Notes under the pieces: generated by a model | Told to the model about the DNA's origin: nothing | Database searches by the model: none | The model's input: the letters and a program-made list of their open reading frames with translations, nothing else | Translations under genes and position numbers: made by a program | Shown: piece after piece, positions 28,059 through 35,622 of the stretch | How positions within the stretch are numbered: position 1 is the stretch's first letter | Layout: every line of letters starts with the position of its first letter | Source: Burkholderiales bacterium | GTDB lineage: Bacteria; Pseudomonadota; Gammaproteobacteria; Burkholderiales; Burkholderiaceae | Reading direction: 5' to 3' | NCBI GenBank assembly: GCA_026225235.1 | Contig: JAMFSK010000131.1 | Coordinates: forward strand, 62,001-126,000 | DNA: 64,000 nt

Positions 28059-30194
28059 ATGAAAAACATGTTTTCAGCATTTTTCTTAAATGTAATCAAT
28101 ACGCGTACATATTGCGCTGTGTTTGAATCCGATGTCCGACTGCCATTTGGATATGGTGTCTCGCGCCGCGCGCTTGCTGTTTCGGCGCTCGCGCTGGCTT
28201 GTGCTGGCCTGAGCGCTCCGTGTGCGGCATTGAATGTCTCTGTGACGGCGGCTGCCACGAACGCTGAGGAGAGCGGCACGACGCCGAAAACTGCCGGCAC
28301 GGTGAATCTTTCCTCGTCCAATCTCGCTTTGCGTGATGTGATCTCCGTGCTCAATGCAAACAAGGCCTATGCGGGTGCCAGCATTGACAGCCTGAATATC
28401 GTGCTTGCCGCAGGGGTCTATCAACTCGCCTCGACGTTGACGCTGACCGAGGATCCGAGTTGGGCCGCGACGCCGGTCACGATTTCGGGTCCGGCAGGCG
28501 GAGGCGCGACGATCACCGGTGGCCATCCAGTCACGGGATTTTCGCCGGTCAAGGATGCCGCTTCACTGGCGCGCCTGCCGGTCACCGCACGGGGCAGTGT
28601 GATGGTTGCCAGTCTCGCGCAAAATGGCATCACGAATCTCGGCACCTTCCAGCGTCATGGGATCGATATCAGCATTACGCCGGCGCCGCTCGAGATCTTC
28701 TTTCGTGGGCAGCCGATGACGATCGCGCGCTGGCCGAACACCGGCTTTGCCACGATCGCGACGTTGCCGGGTGGACCCACCGGCTTGAGCTTCACGGTCG
28801 CAGGGGGCCATACCGCGGCGTGGCAAAGCGAGCCTTCGCTTCACGCTATGGGCTATTGGGCGCGCGACTGGGCGGACACGACATTGCAAGTGCAATCGGT
28901 GGATGCGTCGGGTGTCATCACGCTTGCCTCGCCAGCGCCTGAATATGGTCTCGCTGTCGGCCAACGGGTCTTTATCGAAAATGCCTTGTCCGAACTCGAC
29001 CAGCCGGGTGAATACTATGTCGACACTGGCAGCGCGCGCGTCTTTTTCTGGCCACCGGCTGCGATGACGGATGGCGATGTCACGGCGTCGATCGTCAATT
29101 CGCTATTCGTTGTCAATACCGCTACCTACCTGACGGTGCAGAACCTGACGTTCGATACGGCACGTGGCGACGGCATGCAGCTACTGGCCGGCGGCAAGAT
29201 CACGGTAAGTCATGTCGTGCTGCGCAATATGGGCAATCGCGGCGCGGTGAGTAGCACAGGCAGCACCGGCTTTCAGAACGTGACGGTCGAAAATACGGGC
29301 GAGGGCGGCCTGACTGTTTATAGCGGCAACCGTACGACCCTCGTTCCGGGCAGCAGCTTTGTGACGAACAGCACGATCGACAACTACGCGCGGCGCACTC
29401 GGGCGTACCGTCCTGCGATCAGTCTCTCGGGTGACGGCGATACGATCTCGGGCAATACGATCTATAACGGTCCGCATGCAGCGATCATCTTTGGTGGCAA
29501 CGACCATTTGATTTCGAAGAACGAGATCTACAACGTCGTGACGGAGACTGCGGATGCAGGCGCGATCTATACTGGCCGAGACTGGACCACGCGCGGCACG
29601 GTCATCGCGGACAACTTCATTCACGACATCGGCACCACGACAGCACCCACCTCGACAATGGGCGTCTATCTCGACGATGAGACATGCGGCACGACCATCG
29701 AACGCAATGTGTTTTCACATGTGAATCAGGCCGTGTTTATTGGCGGCGGTCGCGATAACCTGGTTCATGACAACCTGTTCGTCAATTCGTCTCCCGCGAT
29801 GTACGTCGATTCGCGCGGCTTGTCGTGGCAAAAGGCATTGGCAGATGATCCCAACGGCATATTCCGTACTGAGCTGGCCGCGGTGAACTACACGCAGCCG
29901 CCGTATTCGACGCGCTATCCGCCGCTCGTGCCGATTCTTTCGGATATGCCGGGCGCGCCGCTTGGCGATGTTCTCACACGCAATGTCGTGATTAACGGCA
30001 CACCGTTGCTGATTGACTCAGGCGCGCAGCAATATGTCGCGGTGACGTTGATGTTTGGTTCGCCCAACGTGGTGTTTGAGACAGGGATGTCCGACTCGGC
30101 GCGCGCGACGTATGCGAATCTCACACTCGCGCCATCGTCCCCTGCGATCGCCTCAGGATTTCAGCGCTCGCTTTTTATACCGGCCAGTCAGTAA
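28059..30194 (+). CDS. secreted right-handed beta-helix protein, GH141-like architecture
   Basis: A 711-residue protein. The N-terminus (SRRALAVSALALACAGLSAP, residues ~35-55) is an export signal, somewhat internal if ATG 28059 is right. Residues ~60-330 include VTISGPAGGGATITGGHPVTGF, an ARWPN-type strand (TIARWPNTGF) and GEYYVDTGSARVFFWPP, a layout I associate with GH141-like beta-helix glycosidases. Residues ~350-620 are parallel beta-helix rungs (SGNTIYNGPHAAIIFGGNDH, SKNEIYNV, ADNFIHDIG, ERNVFSHV, HDNLFVN). A polysaccharide-acting enzyme is likely but the substrate is unknown. The start region is unusually A+T-rich, the ribosome site is weak, and the gene stands alone, which could indicate acquisition. 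Confidence 0.78.
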   Translation: MKNMFSAFFLNVINTRTYCAVFESDVRLPFGYGVSRRALAVSALALACAGLSAPCAALNVSVTAAATNAEESGTTPKTAGTVNLSSSNLALRDVISVLNANKAYAGASIDSLNIVLAAGVYQLASTLTLTEDPSWAATPVTISGPAGGGATITGGHPVTGFSPVKDAASLARLPVTARGSVMVASLAQNGITNLGTFQRHGIDISITPAPLEIFFRGQPMTIARWPNTGFATIATLPGGPTGLSFTVAGGHTAAWQSEPSLHAMGYWARDWADTTLQVQSVDASGVITLASPAPEYGLAVGQRVFIENALSELDQPGEYYVDTGSARVFFWPPAAMTDGDVTASIVNSLFVVNTATYLTVQNLTFDTARGDGMQLLAGGKITVSHVVLRNMGNRGAVSSTGSTGFQNVTVENTGEGGLTVYSGNRTTLVPGSSFVTNSTIDNYARRTRAYRPAISLSGDGDTISGNTIYNGPHAAIIFGGNDHLISKNEIYNVVTETADAGAIYTGRDWTTRGTVIADNFIHDIGTTTAPTSTMGVYLDDETCGTTIERNVFSHVNQAVFIGGGRDNLVHDNLFVNSSPAMYVDSRGLSWQKALADDPNGIFRTELAAVNYTQPPYSTRYPPLVPILSDMPGAPLGDVLTRNVVINGTPLLIDSGAQQYVAVTLMFGSPNVVFETGMSDSARATYANLTLAPSSPAIASGFQRSLFIPASQ

Positions 30195-30200
30195 ACGAAA

Positions 30201-30225
30201 ACGGCCCGGAATGGTTCCGGGCCGT
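30201..30225. terminator. strong bidirectional terminator hairpin
   Basis: ACGGCCCGGAA (30201-30211) pairs perfectly with TTCCGGGCCGT (30215-30225): 11-bp stem, 3-base loop, six bases after the beta-helix stop. Read on the minus strand the stem is followed by TTTCGTTT, so it also suits the converging MFS gene, whose stop is at 30386. Confidence 0.8.
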
Positions 30226-30385
30226 ATCAGCCTGATCGACTGGCGTTGCTTGAATGAGGTCGCTCAGACGGCGTAGCCAGGTGACGTGACACCGGCGATG
30301 TTGCTCAGACACGTCACCTAGGGATCTCGCTCATGGACGTCGACGACGACATCTCCCAGGACGGTTGTTGCCTACGCGCTCTGGA

Positions 30386-31630
30386 TCACGCCGCCTTGAG
30401 CTTGCGATTCCGATTGCCGTCGATATTCGGCAGGAACACCGTGAAGATCCCGAGCAGCGGCAAATAGCTGCAGATCTTGTAGACCGTCTCGATGCTTGTC
30501 GCATCGGCGACGTGGCCGAGCACCGCCGCGCCGACCCCGGCAACCCCGAATGCAAAGCCGAAGAACATACCCGCAACCATACCGACTTTGCCTGGAATCA
30601 ATTCCTGCGCATAGACGATGATGGCCGAGAACGCTGACGCAAGGATGAGCCCGATCACGATGGTCAATACACCGGTCCAGAACAGGTTCATATACGGCAG
30701 CAACAGCGTGAACGGCGCGACACCAAGGATCGAGACCCAGATCACATACTTGCGCCCGAAATGATCGCCTATCGGGCCGCCGACGATCGTGCCGACCGCG
30801 ACTGCGAAGAGGAAAGCGAACAAATAGAACTGCGTCGTCTCGACCGGCAGATGGAAGCGATCGATCAGGTAGAAGGTGTAATAGCTGTTGAGGCTCGCGA
30901 GATACAAGTACTTCGAAAAAATCAGTACCAGCAGCACGAACATTGCCATCATCACCGTTCGATTCGACAGCGTCGCATGACCGGTTGCGCGAGCGCGCGG
31001 CTTCATGCGCAGGCGCGCGACCTTGTACCAGTTGCTCACGATGATCAGCACGAAGATCGCGACCAGCGCGGCGATCGCAAACCAGGCGATGCTGCGTTGA
31101 CCGTGCCGCATGATGACCAGAGCGGCGAGCAGGGGTCCGAGCGACGAGCCCGCATTCCCGCCCACTTGAAACAGCGACTGAGCCAGCCCGTGCCGCCCAC
31201 CCGAAGCCATGCGTGCGACGCGTGATGACTCGGGATGAAATACCGACGAGCCGCAGCCGACCAACGCAGACGCGACCAGCAGCCAGCCGAAAGAGGGCGC
31301 GAACGCCATCAGCACGAGGCCGCCGAGCGTGAAACCCATGCCGACCGGCAAGGAATAGGGCTTCGGATACTTGTCTGTATAGAAACCAATTAAAGGCTGG
31401 AGCAGCGATGCCGTAAATTGGTAGGTGAGCGTGATCAATCCGATCTGTCCGAAACTCAGCGAGAAATTCGCCTTGAGCATCGGATAAATCGCAAGGATCA
31501 GCGACTGGATCATGTCGTTGAGCAGGTGCGAGAAACTGATCGCACCGATGATCGCGAAAACTGTGCCTTCCTGTGCGGAGGCGGCCGTTTTTAACGGCTT
31601 ATCAAGCGGCTTGGAAACAGTCGAGTTCAT
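30386..31630 (-). CDS. fsr: MFS transporter, fosmidomycin-resistance (Fsr) type
   Basis: A 414-residue, 12-helix major facilitator. The first helix segment SFSHLLNDMIQSLILAIYPML is characteristic of Fsr-type exporters, and GSSVFHPESSRVARMASGGRHGLAQSLFQVGGNAG in helices 4-5 is the family's conserved stretch. Fsr confers fosmidomycin resistance by efflux in E. coli; the natural substrate is unknown. Start ATG at 31630. It is divergent from the chemoreceptor gene; the 148-bp region between contains two inverted repeats. Confidence 0.88.
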   Translation of the reverse strand: MNSTVSKPLDKPLKTAASAQEGTVFAIIGAISFSHLLNDMIQSLILAIYPMLKANFSLSFGQIGLITLTYQFTASLLQPLIGFYTDKYPKPYSLPVGMGFTLGGLVLMAFAPSFGWLLVASALVGCGSSVFHPESSRVARMASGGRHGLAQSLFQVGGNAGSSLGPLLAALVIMRHGQRSIAWFAIAALVAIFVLIIVSNWYKVARLRMKPRARATGHATLSNRTVMMAMFVLLVLIFSKYLYLASLNSYYTFYLIDRFHLPVETTQFYLFAFLFAVAVGTIVGGPIGDHFGRKYVIWVSILGVAPFTLLLPYMNLFWTGVLTIVIGLILASAFSAIIVYAQELIPGKVGMVAGMFFGFAFGVAGVGAAVLGHVADATSIETVYKICSYLPLLGIFTVFLPNIDGNRNRKLKAA

Positions 31631-31705
31631 GGTTCGCTGCGGTGTGCGTGCTGCTGAGTGGAAAGAGCATCGGGACTATTTATTTTCCGATACGCTTAGA
31701 ATAGA

Positions 31706-31761
31706 TTGTCTCGTCCCTGAGGGACGGACAAGTTTTGTAGCAAATCGGCCAAACAGCCGAT
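31706..31761. promoter_or_regulatory. two inverted repeats between fsr and the chemoreceptor gene
   Basis: First repeat: TTGTC (31706-31710) and CGTCCC (31712-31717) mirror GGGACG (31721-31726) and GACAA (31727-31731), an 11-bp stem with a one-base bulge and TGA loop, followed by GTTTTG. Second: ATCGGC (31744-31749) mirrors GCCGAT (31756-31761). The GCCGATGT at 31756-31763 also resembles a sigma-28 -10 element (GCCGATAA), 15 bp after GTAG, but the -35 is poor. Confidence 0.4.
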
Positions 31762-31778
31762 GTTAGCCGTCGAATACT

Positions 31779-33377
31779 ATGACCAATCATACGAGGTTGG
31801 ACCGCCCGAATCAGGGCGCGGGGTCGGTACGCAATTCCTTGCGCGCCGCATTTGCAGTCTTGCTGTGCGGCACGCTGGTGGTGGGTGGCCTGTCGCTCGT
31901 GCAACTGCGCAGGCTCGAAAGTGCGACCCAGACGGTCTATACGGAGGGGTACGAGACCTCCAGGGCCGCCGAGGATGCGCGCAGCGCCATGCTTCGCGCG
32001 ACGCGCGCGCAGAAGAGCTTGCTCACCGCGAGTACGGCCCACGAACGCGACGAGCTGGGCGACGAGATCGCCACCAATCTCGCAACCATGGACAAGCAGC
32101 TCGGCGAGATCGATGGCCTCACGCACGACCCCGCGGCGCTCGATCTGCTCAAATCGCTGCGTACAGCGTCGAGCGCCTGGAGTCAGCATGAACGTGACTT
32201 CGTCAAGCTCATGAAGGACCAGCCTCTCGATCTCTCCCAATTGCATTGGCAGGTCGGTATGGCCGACGTCTCGCTGCTGGTCGAGACGGGCAAACTCGAA
32301 AAGAAGATCGACCAACTGGTCGCGCAGCGCAGCGATTCGGCACGCCGCACGATCGACAGCGCGGCGGTGACCTTCCACACGTCGTTCCTGCTGATTGGCT
32401 TGATTACCGCTGCCTTGTTTGTCGTCGCTTTCGGAGTGGGCAGCTGGGTCATCCGCCGGCTGACCTCGCAGCTTGGCGGCGAGCCGGGCTATGCGAAGAC
32501 GATCGCTCAGCGTATTGCCGAGGGCGACCTGTCGGGTGAAGTAAGCCTCGCGCGCAATGACGATTCGAGCATGCTGCACGCCCTTGCAGACATGCAACAA
32601 GGTCTGGCAAGGACGGTCGCGCAGATCGCGGAAAGTGCGGCCGCCGTCGCCGCCGCTTCGAGCGAGATTTCCGCGGGCAATGCCGATCTCTCGCAGCGGA
32701 CCGAACTTCAGGCCTCGTCGCTCGAAAAGACGGCCGCGAGCATGGAGCAACTGACCTCCACGGTGCGCGTCAACGCGGACAGCGCGAAGCAGGCTGCCGA
32801 GCTCGCGCACAACGCCTCCGCGGTCGCCCGGCAGGGCGGCGACGTGGTCGGACGGGTCGTCGGCACGATGGAGGCCATCGATGCGAGCGCGAAGAATATC
32901 CACGACATCATCAGCGTGATCGAAGGCATCGCCTTTCAGACGAATATCCTCGCACTGAATGCGGCTGTCGAGGCTGCGCGGGCAGGTGAGCATGGGCGGG
33001 GTTTCGCGGTGGTGGCGAGCGAGGTGCGCAATCTCGCACAGCGCAGCGCGACGGCGGCCAAGGAAATTCAGGTTTTGATCAGCACGTCGGTGGAGCGTGC
33101 CGGCTCGGGTGCGGTGCTCGCTCAGGAAGCGGGCCGTACGATGCAAGAGGTCGTCCAGGCGGTTGAGCGCGTGACGGGCATCATTGCCGAGATATCGGCG
33201 GCGTCGGCCGACCAGAGTGCTGGCATTCATGAGATCGGCGAGGCGGTCACGCAGATGGACCAGACCACACAACAGAACGCCGCGCTGGTCGAAGAGGCCT
33301 CTGCCGCATCGCTTGCACTGGATGAACAAGCGCAGACCTTGCGAGGACTAGTGGGTCGCTTTCATCTTGCAGCTTAG
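31779..33377 (+). CDS. methyl-accepting chemotaxis protein
   Basis: A 532-residue membrane chemoreceptor of the Tsr/Tar class. TM1 is at about residues 21-41, a four-helix periplasmic domain of ~145 residues follows, TM2 is at ~202-224, then a short HAMP-like region ([20 protein letters not shown]), common in Burkholderia receptors. The signalling hairpin carries [41 protein letters not shown] split across residues ~385-425. It has no C-terminal CheR-binding pentapeptide like NWETF (ends RFHLAA). No ribosome site is seen before ATG 31779; the ligand cannot be predicted. Confidence 0.93.
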   Translation: MTNHTRLDRPNQGAGSVRNSLRAAFAVLLCGTLVVGGLSLVQLRRLESATQTVYTEGYETSRAAEDARSAMLRATRAQKSLLTASTAHERDELGDEIATNLATMDKQLGEIDGLTHDPAALDLLKSLRTASSAWSQHERDFVKLMKDQPLDLSQLHWQVGMADVSLLVETGKLEKKIDQLVAQRSDSARRTIDSAAVTFHTSFLLIGLITAALFVVAFGVGSWVIRRLTSQLGGEPGYAKTIAQRIAEGDLSGEVSLARNDDSSMLHALADMQQGLARTVAQIAESAAAVAAASSEISAGNADLSQRTELQASSLEKTAASMEQLTSTVRVNADSAKQAAELAHNASAVARQGGDVVGRVVGTMEAIDASAKNIHDIISVIEGIAFQTNILALNAAVEAARAGEHGRGFAVVASEVRNLAQRSATAAKEIQVLISTSVERAGSGAVLAQEAGRTMQEVVQAVERVTGIIAEISAASADQSAGIHEIGEAVTQMDQTTQQNAALVEEASAASLALDEQAQTLRGLVGRFHLAA

Positions 33378-33422
33378 TTGGGGCTCGCATTGGCACGCCT
33401 TCGCGCGCCTTGCCTGAGTTCG

Positions 33423-33590
33423 TCGCTGAGACCGATGACTTCGGGCCCGAAGTCTGAAATGCAAAGCCCGAAGCCCTAAGCCCTAATCTCAAGGCCTGAC
33501 GTCTGAAGCATTAAGCGTCAGGCCTGAGGCTTGAGTTTTGACGTCTGAAATCTGACGCCTGAAACCTGACGCCTGAAACCCGACGCTTAA
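33423..33590. repeat. degenerate 7-bp tandem repeat array (consensus NNCCTGA)
   Basis: From 33465 the sequence divides without a gap into 18 heptamers: all end in A, ten end in TGA. The best-kept part is 33542-33583, where CGCCTGA and AACCTGA alternate, giving a 14-bp higher period. The register continues weakly upstream to about 33423 and includes a perfect 18-bp palindrome GACTTCGGGCCCGAAGTC (33437-33454). GGCCTGACG (33493-33501) and CGTCAGGCC (33516-33524) add a 9-bp hairpin. It fills the space between the chemoreceptor stop and the DUF2917 stop, touching the latter. Confidence 0.8.
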
Positions 33591-33904
33591 GCCGAGTGAA
33601 TCGACGACGCGCGCGCCGTGAACCGTGCGACGACCGCGGCTAGAATGGCGCGTGCGCCGACTTTGGCGAAGTGTCCGTGCGTGAGCACCGTGAAGCGCGC
33701 GTGATCGTGTTCAGCGGACAACCAGACACGTTTGCCCGCGGCCACATCGATGCGTTCACCGGCTTGCAGCCAGATGTCGTCCGCCTCGCCCTCGACGGTG
33801 ATCCAGATCGGGCCGCTGATGGCGCAAAGTGTCGCGATCCGTCCCAGCGTCAGTGCCTGAGCGGTATGTTGGGGGCCTAGCTCGAAAGTCCGTAGTTCGT
33901 CCAT
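33587..33904 (-). CDS. DUF2917 domain protein
   Basis: A ~105-residue protein with a small beta-rich DUF2917 domain: LRTFELGPQHTAQALTLGR, CAISGPIWITVEGEADDIWL and AGERIDVAAGKRVWL. The fold resembles a cupin-like half barrel; function unknown. ATG 33904 is preferred since AGGTG lies eight bases upstream; an alternative ATG at 34021 would add 39 Arg/Gln-rich residues. It is divergent from the MocR-like regulator, an arrangement I remember from other Burkholderia genomes, so it is a likely target of that regulator. Its 3' end abuts the 7-bp repeat array. Confidence 0.75.
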   Translation of the reverse strand: MDELRTFELGPQHTAQALTLGRIATLCAISGPIWITVEGEADDIWLQAGERIDVAAGKRVWLSAEHDHARFTVLTHGHFAKVGARAILAAVVARFTARASSIHSA

Positions 33905-34111
33905 TTTGATCACCTGGGTGGCGTGCATTTTCGTGAGTCGTGCTGCCTGGGCCCGTTGTCGTGACGGGTCTGCCGGTCTCTTCCTGATTGCTTCCTGAAA
34001 CGTATCCTGCTTGACCGGCATCGCTCGATGTCCCGGGAGAGCGGTCAGATTTTTTTTTCACTTGACGTCAGGCACATCTGCATTATTGGCTCAGACGGCT
34101 TAGAATCCCAT

Positions 34112-34163
34112 GAACAGTTCCGAACAGTTTGACTAGACTGTTCAGCCAATTTATTGAACAGTT
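34112..34163. promoter_or_regulatory. GAACAGT-type operator cluster before the MocR-like gene
   Basis: GAACAGTT occurs at 34112-34119, 34122-34129 and 34156-34163; ACTGTTC at 34137-34143 makes a perfect 7-bp inverted repeat with the second copy (8-bp spacer). The first two copies are 10 bp apart, one helical turn. Such direct plus inverted arrays are typical of MocR/PdxR-like autoregulators; the site could control both divergent genes. Confidence 0.6.
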
Positions 34164-34179
34164 GCCGGGAAAAGGCGCC

Positions 34180-35610
34180 ATGAAACTCCAACTCGATGCC
34201 ACCTTGGGCATTCCGCTGACCGACCAGATCGTCGGAGAGGTCAAGCGATGGCTCAAGACACGGGATGCGCGTATCGGCACCAAGCTGCCGTCGATCCGGC
34301 AGCTCGCGGCCGATCAGGGGGTGAGCCGCTTTCCGGTGATCGAGGCTTATGACCGGCTCGTCTCGCTGGGGTTGATCGACTCGCGGCGAGGCTCGGGCTT
34401 CTATGTGGCTGAACGCCGTTCGACGCCACCGGATCTCACGGTCGTCAATTCGCATCTGGTCGAGGAGGTGGTTGGGCCGTTCTGGAGTTCAGAGCGGGGC
34501 GGCCCGGACACCCTGAAGCTGGGCAGCGGCTGGACGCCCGAAGCGTGGCGCGATACCGAAGGCCTCTCGTTTGCGATCCGCCAGCTCGCGCGCATGGATC
34601 CGAGCAGCCTGACCGACTACAGCACGCCGCTGGGCAACGCGACCCTGCGCGAGCAGGTCGCCCTCCGGCTGGTGCCGCTAGGCATTCATGTGGACCCGGG
34701 CCGGATCATGTTGACCAATGGCGCGAGCCAGGCGCTCGATCTCGTGATTCGCTACATGCTCAAGCCGGGCGACACGGTCTTTATCGAAGATCCGGGTTAC
34801 TACAATCTGCTTGGCCTTTTGCGGATCTCGGGCGTGCAAGTCATCGGCATTCCGCGCACGCGACAAGGTCCCGATCTCGATGTGCTCGAGGCAAAGCTGC
34901 GCGAATTCCGTCCGAAGCTGTTTTTTATCAATACGGTGTTTCACAACCCGAGCGGCACCACGATGTCGCCACCCAACGCGTTTCGCGTTTTACAGATGGC
35001 CAAGCAGCACGGCTTCACGCTGATCGAGGACGATGTCTTTGCCGACTTCCAGACCGAGCCGACCGACCGCCTGGCGACGCTCGATCAGCTCGAAAGCGTG
35101 ATCTACATCGGTGGCTTCTCGAAGACCTTGTCGGGTTCGCTGCGGGTGGGCTATCTGGTCGGCAGCCCGACCGCGATCCGGCATATGGCCGATATCAAGA
35201 CGCTGACGAGCATCACGTCTTCGCGTTTCGCCGAAGCCCTGGTGTCCTCGATGCTTGAACGCGGCGCGTATCGAAAGTATCTCGACCGCTTGCGGGGGCA
35301 CTTGAACGACAGTCTCTCGAGCGGCGTCGAGCGGCTCGAGTCGAACGGCTGGGAAGTGTTCGGACCGCCCGTGGGCGGCCAGTTTGTCTGGACACGCGTG
35401 CCGCATATCGCCGATTCGGTGCGGTTGTCGAAGTTTGCCGAGCGTTTCAACATCGGCATCGCACCGGGCCATGCCTTTCACCCGGACCAGCGCGTGACGC
35501 CCTGGCTGCGGATCAACGTCGCCTACGCGAATGAGCCTCGTGCAATCGAATTTATCCGCGAGGCACCGTTGTCCGAAGAACTGCAGAGCGCCCCGCGACT
35601 CAGGGCCTAG
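34180..35610 (+). CDS. MocR-like (GntR-HTH / aminotransferase) regulator
   Basis: A 476-residue PLP-dependent regulator or aminotransferase. Residues ~10-75 are a GntR-type winged helix (LTDQIVGEVKRWLKTRDARI, LPSIRQLAADQGVSRFPVIEAYDRL); residues ~115-465 are a fold-type I aminotransferase with VFHNPSGTTMSPP and the PLP lysine in GGFSKTLSGSLRVGYLVG. ATG 34180 follows AAAAGG; a TTG start at 34129 would overlap the operator repeats. Its target may be the divergent DUF2917 gene and itself. Ligand unknown; PdxR-type pyridoxal sensing is only one possibility, as no pdx gene is near. Confidence 0.88.
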   Translation: MKLQLDATLGIPLTDQIVGEVKRWLKTRDARIGTKLPSIRQLAADQGVSRFPVIEAYDRLVSLGLIDSRRGSGFYVAERRSTPPDLTVVNSHLVEEVVGPFWSSERGGPDTLKLGSGWTPEAWRDTEGLSFAIRQLARMDPSSLTDYSTPLGNATLREQVALRLVPLGIHVDPGRIMLTNGASQALDLVIRYMLKPGDTVFIEDPGYYNLLGLLRISGVQVIGIPRTRQGPDLDVLEAKLREFRPKLFFINTVFHNPSGTTMSPPNAFRVLQMAKQHGFTLIEDDVFADFQTEPTDRLATLDQLESVIYIGGFSKTLSGSLRVGYLVGSPTAIRHMADIKTLTSITSSRFAEALVSSMLERGAYRKYLDRLRGHLNDSLSSGVERLESNGWEVFGPPVGGQFVWTRVPHIADSVRLSKFAERFNIGIAPGHAFHPDQRVTPWLRINVAYANEPRAIEFIREAPLSEELQSAPRLRA

Positions 35611-35622
35611 CGGATAGCGGTT

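Noticed and set aside
31680-33329. 549-codon open frame antisense to the chemoreceptor gene
   Set aside because: Shadow of a clearly real chemoreceptor; composition dominated by Arg, Leu, Ala and His without motifs.
33423-33590. CRISPR array
   Set aside because: The repeat unit is 7 bp, degenerate and without spacers; no cas genes are present.
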